NCBI GenBank assembly: GCA_024693285.1
Contig: JAILLE010000038.1
Location: 124,001-188,000, forward strand
Reading direction: 5' to 3'
Length of the DNA: 64,000 nt
DNA from: Bacteroidales bacterium
GTDB lineage: Bacteria; Bacteroidota; Bacteroidia; Bacteroidales; UBA932
Of this stretch, positions 55,747 through 64,000 are shown in pieces. The stretch's first letter is position 1; each line of letters starts with the position of its first letter. The position numbers and the translations under genes are program-made. Under the pieces are notes generated by a model. That model had not been told where the DNA came from. It searched no databases and saw only the letters and a list, made by a program, of their open reading frames with translations.

Positions 55747-56085
55747 TCAGTTCTTATCGACAACCTTCTCCGTCTCGTAGCCGAGCTTCTTGATAGCCTT
55801 CTCGAGCTTTTCCTCATCAGTCTTGGAAGGATCGTACTTGATCGTGACTTCCTTGTTTTCGAGAGTGACTTTGAGATCCATGACTCCCCTCTCGAAAGAC
55901 ATATTCTCTGTGATCTTCTTTACGCAGTTCTTGCAAGTCATCGAGGTCTTGAAAGTCACTGTGACAGGATCAGCTTTCTTAGGCTTCTGATCACTGATGG
56001 TGACTGACTCCTGGGCAGTCAATGCAGGCCCTGCGGGGGCACCCGCCAAAAGGCAAAGGGCAATAAATAACGCTTTCATATTCAA
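55747..56085 (-). CDS. secreted heavy-metal-associated (HMA) domain protein
   Basis: VTFKTSMTCKNCVKKITENMSFERGVMDLKVTLENKEVTIKYDPSKT. Confidence 0.88.
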   Translation of the reverse strand: MNMKALFIALCLLAGAPAGPALTAQESVTISDQKPKKADPVTVTFKTSMTCKNCVKKITENMSFERGVMDLKVTLENKEVTIKYDPSKTDEEKLEKAIKKLGYETEKVVDKN

Positions 56086-56091
56086 TTAGTT

Positions 56092-58173
56092 TTATTCTGT
56101 TTTCCAAATAGTCACTCTAATACCCGCATAGACCGTAGCTCCCATCAAGGGGCCCCATACGGCGCTGGCGTCGAAATCACTTGTGGCGGTGTCGACCATC
56201 CCGTCCGCCATCTTCTCACCGAGAATAACATTCTTCTGCCGGAATCCGGTCAAGTTCTCTCCTCCAAGATAAATGTCAAATCCCTTGAAACGCCGGGTCA
56301 CCTGGGCATAGACCAGAGGATATACCGGAGTCCTGCCTTCCGGATATAGGAGCTTGCCACTCTCATCCTTCAGATCTCTCATGAAATCATACACACGGGA
56401 TGATCCGTTTACGGATCCTGTCAGGTCGAATATCCAACGGCTTAGGTTGGTCTTATACTGAAAGTTAGCGACTCCCTTGAAACGGCTGGTCAGCGGAACA
56501 TCGCGTAAACCTCCCGTCATGTAGGTGGTCCTGGCATCGGTGTACCTGGCTGTCAAATCAATCGTAAAATGAGATGAAGGCTCCAGGTGGAAATCCGCTT
56601 GATAGCTGTCACTCAATGACTTTCCGTCCAATGGATAGAAGGCGATCTGGCCAGGTGCGAGCTCGTAGTCCACAATCAGCTGATCTGAGAACCTGGTCGA
56701 GAAATAGTCCAGGCTCAAATAGTTATCCTCGTTGAAATAGAAGGTGGCATTGCCGCCATAGGTCCAAGAATCCTCAAGCTGGTGGGAAAGGAAGTTCCCG
56801 ATAAAACCTTTTCCTGTAGAGAACACCCCAAAGTGGTCCACGAGAGGAAGGGCGTTCCTCAATCCCCTGCCGCCATTAGCCCGCAGGACGACGGATTCGA
56901 ACGGCTGGTATTTAAGGGTGACCCTGGGCGAGAAGCGGAAGCCATTATCCTTGAACCAATCCCCATTCAGTCCGATTATCGCCGAGAACGTGTCCTCAGT
57001 ATGGAACGTATACTCCGCATAGGCCCTGGCATTCACCAGATTGGTCGTGATCGGGCTGAACGAGTTATTGACTCCTGTAGGAAGATATCTGTCAAGAGAC
57101 TCGTTGTAACTGTCGATCATTGTGCTCAAGCCTGCCGAGAAATCGTGATTCTCAGAAAAGGCGTCACGAAACATCAGGTTGATAAAACCTGAATGCTGGC
57201 GACCTGAATATGCGGACGGCCCGAAGCCGGCATCCATATTATTGTACGTGTAATCCCCTATCACAGCGACACTTGCGGAGTTATCCTCACGAAGGGGCTT
57301 TCCTATCTTGATATAGCCATTGAGGCGTGTGTTGGTTATATCTGATTGCCAACCATGATGTTCCTGGCCACCGAGCCTGGAGTCGTACAAGGCGCTGCCG
57401 CCCCAACGGATCTGAAGCTCAGGGGTGTACCAGAACCAACGGTTACCGACATTAACCTGCTTTCTCATCGGATCGTCCATGAATCCGTCCATATTCATGT
57501 CATGTGACTTGAAATTACCCTCGGCGTGACCGAGGATTATTGTGGACAGTTTCTCTCCGAACTGGAGCGAGGAGGCAAGGTTGAAGTCAGTCTTGGTGTC
57601 GGACATGCCTACAACATTGATAAACAGAGGGATCTCATCGGTAGGCTTTCGGAACTCAGTGTTAATCTGTCCGGTCATGGACTCGGTGCCATTGATTACT
57701 GATGGCGAGCCTTTGGCGATCTGGATGCTCTCCATCCAAGGGCCGGGAACAAAAGACAACCCGAATGGAGCGCTCAATCCCCTCATGACCGGCCGGTTCT
57801 CCTCAAGCATCTGGAGATATACTCCTGAAAGGCCAAGAAGGCGGATCTGACGGGCTCCGGTGACGGCATCTGAATATCCGACCGTGACGCTGGCGGAATT
57901 CTCGAAACTCTCGGCCAAGTTACAGCAGGCCAGTTTCATAAGGCCGGCGGATGATATGACTTCAGTGCGGAGTTCCTTGCCCTTGGATAGACTGTTGGCC
58001 TGCCTGCGGGAGGTGAAGACTGTAGCTTTCAACGTGTCTTCACGATCCTGTTGGGCATTAGCGGGAACAGTAAACGGGACCAGAAACAAGGCCACCAAAA
58101 TGATTGTTTTGAGCTTACTCAATCGCAAAAAAAGTCCGTTAAACGCGCCACAATGCTGCAAATTACATACCAT
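56092..58173 (-). CDS. TonB-dependent receptor (putative metal/copper-linked)
   Basis: Plug domain AESFENSASVTVGYSDAVTGARQIRLLGLSGVYLQMLEENRPVMRG; beta-barrel C-term YAGIRVTIWKTE; directly upstream of the HMA gene. Confidence 0.9.
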   Translation of the reverse strand: MVCNLQHCGAFNGLFLRLSKLKTIILVALFLVPFTVPANAQQDREDTLKATVFTSRRQANSLSKGKELRTEVISSAGLMKLACCNLAESFENSASVTVGYSDAVTGARQIRLLGLSGVYLQMLEENRPVMRGLSAPFGLSFVPGPWMESIQIAKGSPSVINGTESMTGQINTEFRKPTDEIPLFINVVGMSDTKTDFNLASSLQFGEKLSTIILGHAEGNFKSHDMNMDGFMDDPMRKQVNVGNRWFWYTPELQIRWGGSALYDSRLGGQEHHGWQSDITNTRLNGYIKIGKPLREDNSASVAVIGDYTYNNMDAGFGPSAYSGRQHSGFINLMFRDAFSENHDFSAGLSTMIDSYNESLDRYLPTGVNNSFSPITTNLVNARAYAEYTFHTEDTFSAIIGLNGDWFKDNGFRFSPRVTLKYQPFESVVLRANGGRGLRNALPLVDHFGVFSTGKGFIGNFLSHQLEDSWTYGGNATFYFNEDNYLSLDYFSTRFSDQLIVDYELAPGQIAFYPLDGKSLSDSYQADFHLEPSSHFTIDLTARYTDARTTYMTGGLRDVPLTSRFKGVANFQYKTNLSRWIFDLTGSVNGSSRVYDFMRDLKDESGKLLYPEGRTPVYPLVYAQVTRRFKGFDIYLGGENLTGFRQKNVILGEKMADGMVDTATSDFDASAVWGPLMGATVYAGIRVTIWKTE

Positions 58174-60089
58174 CAGGACTCATAAACCGGCACCACACCA
58201 TCATCAATCAGCTCTCTGAGTACCTCAAGATAATCTTCCGCGATCCCACTAGCCGGATTACCGAACTCAGCGACAACATCCTTCAGCGAATATACTCCTC
58301 CCTTAGACTCGATAAAAGATTTGATCGCTCCCGCCACCAGATCTCGTGACTCGACCGCCTCACCCGGAGAGGTCTCACTGGCGACAGGGACCTTCCTCGA
58401 ACGACAGACGTCACAAGTGCCGCAATCACGCGATTCAGACTGGCCAAAGTAGCGGAGGAGGAAGCGGGAGCGGCATTCGGTGGTCTGCGAAGCGTATTCA
58501 AGCATCGCCTGCGAACGACGATGATAATTGTCCTGAAGCATGGCGAATCTCTCCGGCATAAGGTCAATATTCCCTGGCCTCAGACGGTCATGATGTAAGA
58601 ACACGACATCAGAATGTGCGGCCGGAACGTAATTGATCACATGCTCGAGAGACAACGAATACAGAAGTTGGCGGAGCTGAGGTACGGTCGTACCGAGCCG
58701 CCCTGCCACATATTCCTCATCAATCGGCTGGACAAACGCGAATATCCCGGTGTATGTCCGCATCAGGACCTCCAGGAGAGAAGACATATCCTGGCTCGGT
58801 AAATCAATGTCATACAACGACTTCCGATCAACGGAAATCCTCACTTTCGTCGGTATGTCGATTTCCTCCGAATATGTCAGGTGGCCCGAGCGCTCAAGGT
58901 ATTTGAGGGAATGGTAGACAGGCGCTCTCTGGAAACCATAAGCCCTGCAAAAATCCTCGAGAAAGAGTCTTAACTGGCGTCCCATTCCCGCATCGTACGG
59001 AATCTCAAAAAAAGCGTGGAGTTTCTGATATACATCCTCTATATATTCAAGGGAGGGAAAAGATACACTTTCAATCTGTGAAAGGCGCCGCTCGTCAATC
59101 CCGTTCCAGAGCAGCAAGGCATAAGAGCGCTGCCCGTCACGACCTGCCCTGCCAGCCTCCTGGAAATATGCTTCCGGGCTGTCCGGAAGATCGTAATGAG
59201 CCACAAATCGCACATCAGGCTTATCTATTCCCATACCGAAAGCATTGGTGCAAACCATCACCTGGATCTTTCCCTCTTTCCATGCGGCCTGGCGCTCAGC
59301 CCTTGACTTTTGGCCCAATCCGGCATGATAGAACTCAGCGCTGATTCCCTGGGATTTAAGCACCGAGGATAGTTCCTCGCATTTTCGCCTGTTCCTGGCA
59401 TAGACTATCCCGCTGCCCAGGACCCCACGGCATATATTAACAATTTGGGAGTTTTTGTCCTCCACATGACGGACAATATAGCTGAGATTAGGCCGCTCGA
59501 AACCACTCCGTAAAACCAGTTTATCCTTGAAAGCGAGTTTATCCATGATGTCCTCGGCCACTTCCGGAGTCGCTGTCGCCGTCAACGCGATCACAGGAGC
59601 GTCCAAGTGCTCCCTTAGGATTCCGATCTTGAGGTAATCGGGACGGAAATCATAACCCCATTGCGAGATGCAATGAGCCTCATCCACAACTATATAGCTG
59701 ACATTCAGGACTTCCAGATATGACTGGAACAACCTGGTCCCGACCCTCTCGGGAGAAAGATACAGGAACTTATACTCGCCATAGGCGGCGTTGTTCAGCG
59801 CCAGGTCCACCTCGTGCCTAGACATCCCCGCATGGATAGCGAGCGCCCTCACTCCCCTGTTCTCCAGGTTCTGGACCTGGTCTTTCATCAGGGCGATCAA
59901 CGGAGTCACGACTATCGTGAGCCCTTCCGCCATCAATCCCGGGACCTGGAAACAGACCGATTTTCCCCCGCCTGTAGGCAGGATCGCCAGCACATCCTTC
60001 CCCTCAAGAGCGGCACCGATGATCTCCTCCTGCATCGGACGGAAAGCATCGTAGCCCCAATATTCCTTCAACACCTCGACCGGCTTCAT
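58173..60089 (-). CDS. recQ: ATP-dependent DNA helicase RecQ
   Basis: LAILPTGGGKSVCFQVPGL...VVDEAHCISQWGYDFRPDYLKIG...TNAFGMGIDKPDVRFVAHYDLPDSPEAYFQEAGRAGRDG. Confidence 0.95.
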   Translation of the reverse strand: MKPVEVLKEYWGYDAFRPMQEEIIGAALEGKDVLAILPTGGGKSVCFQVPGLMAEGLTIVVTPLIALMKDQVQNLENRGVRALAIHAGMSRHEVDLALNNAAYGEYKFLYLSPERVGTRLFQSYLEVLNVSYIVVDEAHCISQWGYDFRPDYLKIGILREHLDAPVIALTATATPEVAEDIMDKLAFKDKLVLRSGFERPNLSYIVRHVEDKNSQIVNICRGVLGSGIVYARNRRKCEELSSVLKSQGISAEFYHAGLGQKSRAERQAAWKEGKIQVMVCTNAFGMGIDKPDVRFVAHYDLPDSPEAYFQEAGRAGRDGQRSYALLLWNGIDERRLSQIESVSFPSLEYIEDVYQKLHAFFEIPYDAGMGRQLRLFLEDFCRAYGFQRAPVYHSLKYLERSGHLTYSEEIDIPTKVRISVDRKSLYDIDLPSQDMSSLLEVLMRTYTGIFAFVQPIDEEYVAGRLGTTVPQLRQLLYSLSLEHVINYVPAAHSDVVFLHHDRLRPGNIDLMPERFAMLQDNYHRRSQAMLEYASQTTECRSRFLLRYFGQSESRDCGTCDVCRSRKVPVASETSPGEAVESRDLVAGAIKSFIESKGGVYSLKDVVAEFGNPASGIAEDYLEVLRELIDDGVVPVYES

Positions 60090-60281
60090 AATTAAAAATT
60101 TTAAATCGTTTTATCACAACACTTTGCGAGCGTTTATGGCAAATAATTTGCAGGGATTTTAAACGCCTTTACAAATGTACGAAATTAATCGCCTACAGGT
60201 TTGAGTAATGCGCTTTTTTTCCGTAAATTCGCGATGGTTTGCAAGAAATTAGTTTAACTCAATAAAAATTTTAAAATCATT

Positions 60282-61886
60282 ATGGCAAAATTGGATTTAC
60301 GCAAGTACGGTATCAAGAGGGTTAAGGAAGTCCTCTACAACCCCACCTATGAGGTACTCTACAATGAAGAGACCAAGCCCGGCCTGACCGGCTATGAGAA
60401 GGGGCAGGTTACCGAACTCGGCGCGATCAACGTCATGACTGGTGTATTCACCGGCCGTTCTCCCAAGGACAAGTATATTGTCATGGACAAGAACTCCAAG
60501 AACACCGTCTGGTGGAACACCCCCGAATATCCCAACGACAACCATGAGATGTCCGAGAGCGTCTGGAAGTCTGTGAAGAAGCTCGCCCAGGATCAGCTCT
60601 CCGGAAAGAGGCTCTTCGTGGTCGATGGTTTCTGCGGCACCCATAAGGACACCAGGATGAAGGTCCGCTTCATCATGGAGGTCGCATGGCAGGCCCACTT
60701 CGTCACCAACATGTTCATCCGCCCGAAGAACCAGGCTGAGTTCGACCAGGCTCCCGACTTCGTCGTCTACTGCGCCTCCAAGGCAAAGGTCGAGAACTAT
60801 CAGGAACTGGGTCTCCGCAGCGACACCTGCGTCGCTTTCAACGTCACAAGCAAGGAGCAGGTCATCCTCAACACCTGGTACGGTGGTGAGATGAAGAAGG
60901 GTATGTTCTCCATGATGAACTACTACCTGCCTTTGAAGGGCATCGCCGCGATGCACTGCTCTGCCAACACAGACATGAACGGTGAGAACACCGCTATCTT
61001 CTTCGGTCTCTCCGGCACCGGCAAGACCACCCTCTCCACCGATCCTAAGCGTAAGCTCATCGGCGACGACGAGCATGGTTGGGACAACAAGGGTGTCTTC
61101 AATTTCGAGGGCGGCTGCTACGCCAAGGTCATCAAACTTGACAAGGAGTCCGAGCCTGATATTTACAACGCTATCCGTAGGGACGCCCTCCTCGAGAACG
61201 TCACTGTCGACGAGAACGGCAAGATCGACTTCAACGACAAGAGCGTGACCGAAAATACCCGCGTCTCCTATCCTATCTACCACATCGACAATATCGTCCG
61301 TCCGGACAGCCACGGACCCGCCGCGAAGCAGGTTATCTTCCTGTCAGCTGACGCTTTCGGTGTGCTTCCTCCTGTCTCCATCCTCAACTCCGAGCAGACG
61401 AAGTACTACTTCCTCTCCGGCTTCACAGCCAAGCTCGCCGGAACAGAGCGCGGAATCACCGAGCCCACTCCGACCTTCTCCGCCTGCTTCGGCCAGGCCT
61501 TCCTTGAGCTCCACCCGACCAAGTATGCCGAGGAGCTTGTCAAGAGGATGAAGAGAAGCGGTGCCAAGGCTTATCTCGTGAACACCGGCTGGAATGGAAC
61601 TGGCAAGAGGATCTCGATCCGCGACACCCGCGGTATTATCGACGCCATCCTCAACCACAGCATCGACAAGGCCCCGACCAAGGTTATCCCTTACTTCAAC
61701 TTCACCGTCCCGACTGTGCTCGAGGGAGTTGACACCGGTATCCTTGATCCTCGCGACACCTACGCCGATCCCACTCAGTGGGAGGAGAAGGCTAAGGATC
61801 TCGCCGGAAGGTTCATCAAGAACTTCCACAAGTACGAGTCCAACAAGGCCGGAAAGGCCCTCGTCAAGGCCGGTCCCCAGCTGTAA
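60282..61886 (+). CDS. pckA: phosphoenolpyruvate carboxykinase (ATP)
   Basis: [43 protein letters not shown]. Confidence 0.97.
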   Translation: MAKLDLRKYGIKRVKEVLYNPTYEVLYNEETKPGLTGYEKGQVTELGAINVMTGVFTGRSPKDKYIVMDKNSKNTVWWNTPEYPNDNHEMSESVWKSVKKLAQDQLSGKRLFVVDGFCGTHKDTRMKVRFIMEVAWQAHFVTNMFIRPKNQAEFDQAPDFVVYCASKAKVENYQELGLRSDTCVAFNVTSKEQVILNTWYGGEMKKGMFSMMNYYLPLKGIAAMHCSANTDMNGENTAIFFGLSGTGKTTLSTDPKRKLIGDDEHGWDNKGVFNFEGGCYAKVIKLDKESEPDIYNAIRRDALLENVTVDENGKIDFNDKSVTENTRVSYPIYHIDNIVRPDSHGPAAKQVIFLSADAFGVLPPVSILNSEQTKYYFLSGFTAKLAGTERGITEPTPTFSACFGQAFLELHPTKYAEELVKRMKRSGAKAYLVNTGWNGTGKRISIRDTRGIIDAILNHSIDKAPTKVIPYFNFTVPTVLEGVDTGILDPRDTYADPTQWEEKAKDLAGRFIKNFHKYESNKAGKALVKAGPQL

Positions 61887-61895
61887 TCCACGATC

Positions 61896-62756
61896 ATGAG
61901 ATCGATAGCTAGTTATGTCATCGCCGCGATCGCGGCGATGACTTTTCTTTCCTGCGGAGGGAAAGACACTCCGATCCGATTCGCCAACTACAACATGAGA
62001 GTTATCATGTCAGCTGATAGCCTCGACAGGGATTTCTACCAGCGGAAACCATTCATTCTCAAACGTATAGCTGACTACAATTTCGACATTATCGGAGCCC
62101 AGGAAGTTAATGACGAGATGAAGGAAGCCTTGGCCGAGGATCTTAAGGATACATATTCAGTGTTTGGAGAAGGGCGTAGGGAGGACAGGAAGGGAGAAGG
62201 CACTCCTATTTTCTACAAGACCGACCGCTTCGAGCTTCTCGACTGGGGCAGTTTCTGGCTATCTGAGACTCCGGATGTGCCCGGGAGCAAGAATTGGGAT
62301 GCCTCTGTGACGCGTATCGCGACTTGGAGCAAGTTCCTCGACAAAAAGACAAAGAAGAAGTTCTTCTATATCAACACTCATTTCGACCACAAAGGCCCCG
62401 TTTCCAGGACCGAGGCGGCAAAGATCCTCCTGGACAAAGCAAGGGAGCTTCATGACGGGCTGCCGGTATTCTTCACAGGTGACCTCAATACCGGGCCTCA
62501 ATCAGAGGCGATCGCTATCCTTTCCGACAATGAGCTTGTCAAAGACAGTTACACATCAAGTGAGACGGCCCCGACAGGACGGAAGAGCCCGTATTACGGC
62601 TTTGATTTCGACAAGCAGGACACCGATAGGGGCGATTTCATATTCGTACCTAAAGACGCCACAGTCCACTCATACGCTTGCATAGACGATGACATAAAGG
62701 ACAGGCAGTATTCCTCAGACCACTGCCCAGTCCTAGTAGTAGTGACGGTCAACTAG
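61896..62756 (+). CDS. endonuclease/exonuclease/phosphatase family protein
   Basis: IRFANYNMRVIMSADSLDRDFYQRKPFILKRIADYNFDIIGAQEV...DTDRGDFIFV...YSSDHCPVLV. Confidence 0.92.
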   Translation: MRSIASYVIAAIAAMTFLSCGGKDTPIRFANYNMRVIMSADSLDRDFYQRKPFILKRIADYNFDIIGAQEVNDEMKEALAEDLKDTYSVFGEGRREDRKGEGTPIFYKTDRFELLDWGSFWLSETPDVPGSKNWDASVTRIATWSKFLDKKTKKKFFYINTHFDHKGPVSRTEAAKILLDKARELHDGLPVFFTGDLNTGPQSEAIAILSDNELVKDSYTSSETAPTGRKSPYYGFDFDKQDTDRGDFIFVPKDATVHSYACIDDDIKDRQYSSDHCPVLVVVTVN

Positions 62757-62759
62757 GAT

Positions 62760-64000
62760 TTATTCCCCTACGACAATCAGCAAGCCCTTTCCTTTGGGGA
62801 CAATGATCTGGTCGCCTGGCTTCCAGGTGGCTTCTGGCTGGAAAGTCTCGATTTCAGGCGCATGGAGCGTTACTTTCGAGGGATCCAGGCCCAAGGCATT
62901 CCAATCTATCGACAGGGAGACTGTAGCGTCAGAATCTTCCCAAGTCGCGATGGATATTAGCGTTCTCTCCCCTGTCCGGCGATAGATTGTCGCCAGAGTC
63001 TTGTCACTGCCGGTCTTGACAGGATTGTCCTTGACCCAATAGCCGATCATCTCGGATCCGGCCATTCCGAAGGAATCCCACAGCTTCCAAAGCGGCCCGT
63101 TATTCACTCTGGGGCTGCGCCCAGTCATTCCGTAAAGCATTCCACGCCAAGGGTTTCCACCGCCTTCGAGCATCTCACCCATAAGTCCGTAAGGAATACC
63201 GGAGACCTCCACTAGCCAGAACTCCGGAGGGAAATCATAGTTGAAATATTCCCCGAACCAAAGCCTGTCCAGATACGGGAAGTGCTCGAGATAAAGGTTG
63301 GCGCTATTGGCGAAACCATCCCTGGTATTGTACTGGTTCGCGGAGTGCAGGTCGATAAGGGCGCCAGGGTTAGCCCTGTCGAGGATCTTCCTGATGCGCT
63401 TCATGGTCATCCGATCGAAAGCCAGGTCATCGATGTACACACCGTCTATCCCGACGTTTCTGACCAACCAGTCAAGGCCTTCGAGATAGTAATTGTGCCA
63501 TCTGGAGACTCCCGTGTTGACTATAGCCGCATCCTTGAGGGAAGCGACGAACCAAGCTCCGATGTAATCCTGGTCGTAATGCTCCTGCAGCCATGAATAT
63601 CCACCTCCAGGGCCTTGCGAGAATATCTCATCTCCAAGGCTACGGAGGGCGAATATCTCCACGCAACTATTTGTAAGCTCCCTGACGGTATCGTAAATCT
63701 TGACCTTCATGCCACGGGCGTGGGCCCCGTCAATATACGCTTTCATCTCCTGAGGACGCAGGAATGGATAATTGATGAAAGGATTGATGCCGGTGGCGTG
63801 ATGAATATTCAAAACCGTGGCGCCCACCTTGCTGACATTCTCAAGGAAATCATAACTGTGGAAGTAACGTTCCCTCCATTGCTTGTCGGTGTCGATAGGA
63901 CGGAAGGGAGTGACCGCCACGTTGAAATAATAATACAGATTCTCGCCCTTCTTAACCTGCCTGTTCCCGGAATACGCGTTGATCAGTGTCCCCCTGTTCC
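62760..64000 (-). CDS. putative glycoside hydrolase (TIM-barrel), partial at window edge
   Basis: NVGIDGVYIDDLAFDRMTMKRIRKILDRANPGALIDLHSAN; the frame stays open past the listed Met (63920) to the window edge. Confidence 0.75.
   Translation of the reverse strand, partial: NRGTLINAYSGNRQVKKGENLYYYFNVAVTPFRPIDTDKQWRERYFHSYDFLENVSKVGATVLNIHHATGINPFINYPFLRPQEMKAYIDGAHARGMKVKIYDTVRELTNSCVEIFALRSLGDEIFSQGPGGGYSWLQEHYDQDYIGAWFVASLKDAAIVNTGVSRWHNYYLEGLDWLVRNVGIDGVYIDDLAFDRMTMKRIRKILDRANPGALIDLHSANQYNTRDGFANSANLYLEHFPYLDRLWFGEYFNYDFPPEFWLVEVSGIPYGLMGEMLEGGGNPWRGMLYGMTGRSPRVNNGPLWKLWDSFGMAGSEMIGYWVKDNPVKTGSDKTLATIYRRTGERTLISIATWEDSDATVSLSIDWNALGLDPSKVTLHAPEIETFQPEATWKPGDQIIVPKGKGLLIVVGE

Noticed and set aside
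60297-61313. 338-aa ORF antisense to pckA
   Set aside because: Shadow ORF caused by codon bias in a highly expressed gene; no recognisable domain.
1-64000. tRNA/rRNA genes
   Set aside because: No convincing tRNA T-loop plus acceptor pairing or rRNA signature was seen; cannot be excluded fully without tRNAscan/Infernal.

Overview
This 64-kb window looks like a Bacteroidetes/Bacteroidales chromosome, judging from TTTG-N19-TAnnTTTG-type promoters, UpxY-like, DUF2807 and LytTR proteins, and the overall gene content. The left edge (about 0-3.5 kb) is a minus-strand accessory operon: TcmP, the three-Cys/DUF5131 (phage Gp37/68-like) protein, a STAS-like DUF4325 gene with an in-frame stop, two unknown genes and a Bro-N antirepressor. 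Next come sodB, ugd and a capsule-precursor locus (UpxY-Wza-Wzc-CapEFG-like plus a nucleotidyltransferase/GHMP-kinase fusion). A RAYT (REP-associated tyrosine transposase) gene follows, bracketed by its probable repeat clusters. The rest is mostly housekeeping genes: S9 peptidase, YgiQ, ArgS, RpoD-like sigma, HtrA, DnaN, GH3, ABC exporter, alkaline phosphatase, MtaB, RecQ, PckA and others. The most unusual signal is a set of short palindromic repeats embedded in frame inside conserved genes. CHSERSEES-type repeats occur twice in sodB, once in ugd, and once reversed in the capF-like gene. A 118-bp repeat sits in both a substrate-binding-protein gene and an MBL-hydrolase gene, with copy-specific but mutually complementary outer stems. 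A 121-bp palindrome lies in mtaB, and further hairpins lie in the MBL gene. A second candidate novelty is a self-contained plus-strand unit (promoter, hairpins, 47-aa ORF, terminator) in the ugd/capsule intergenic gap. All calls come from reading the sequence and the supplied ORF track; no searches were run.
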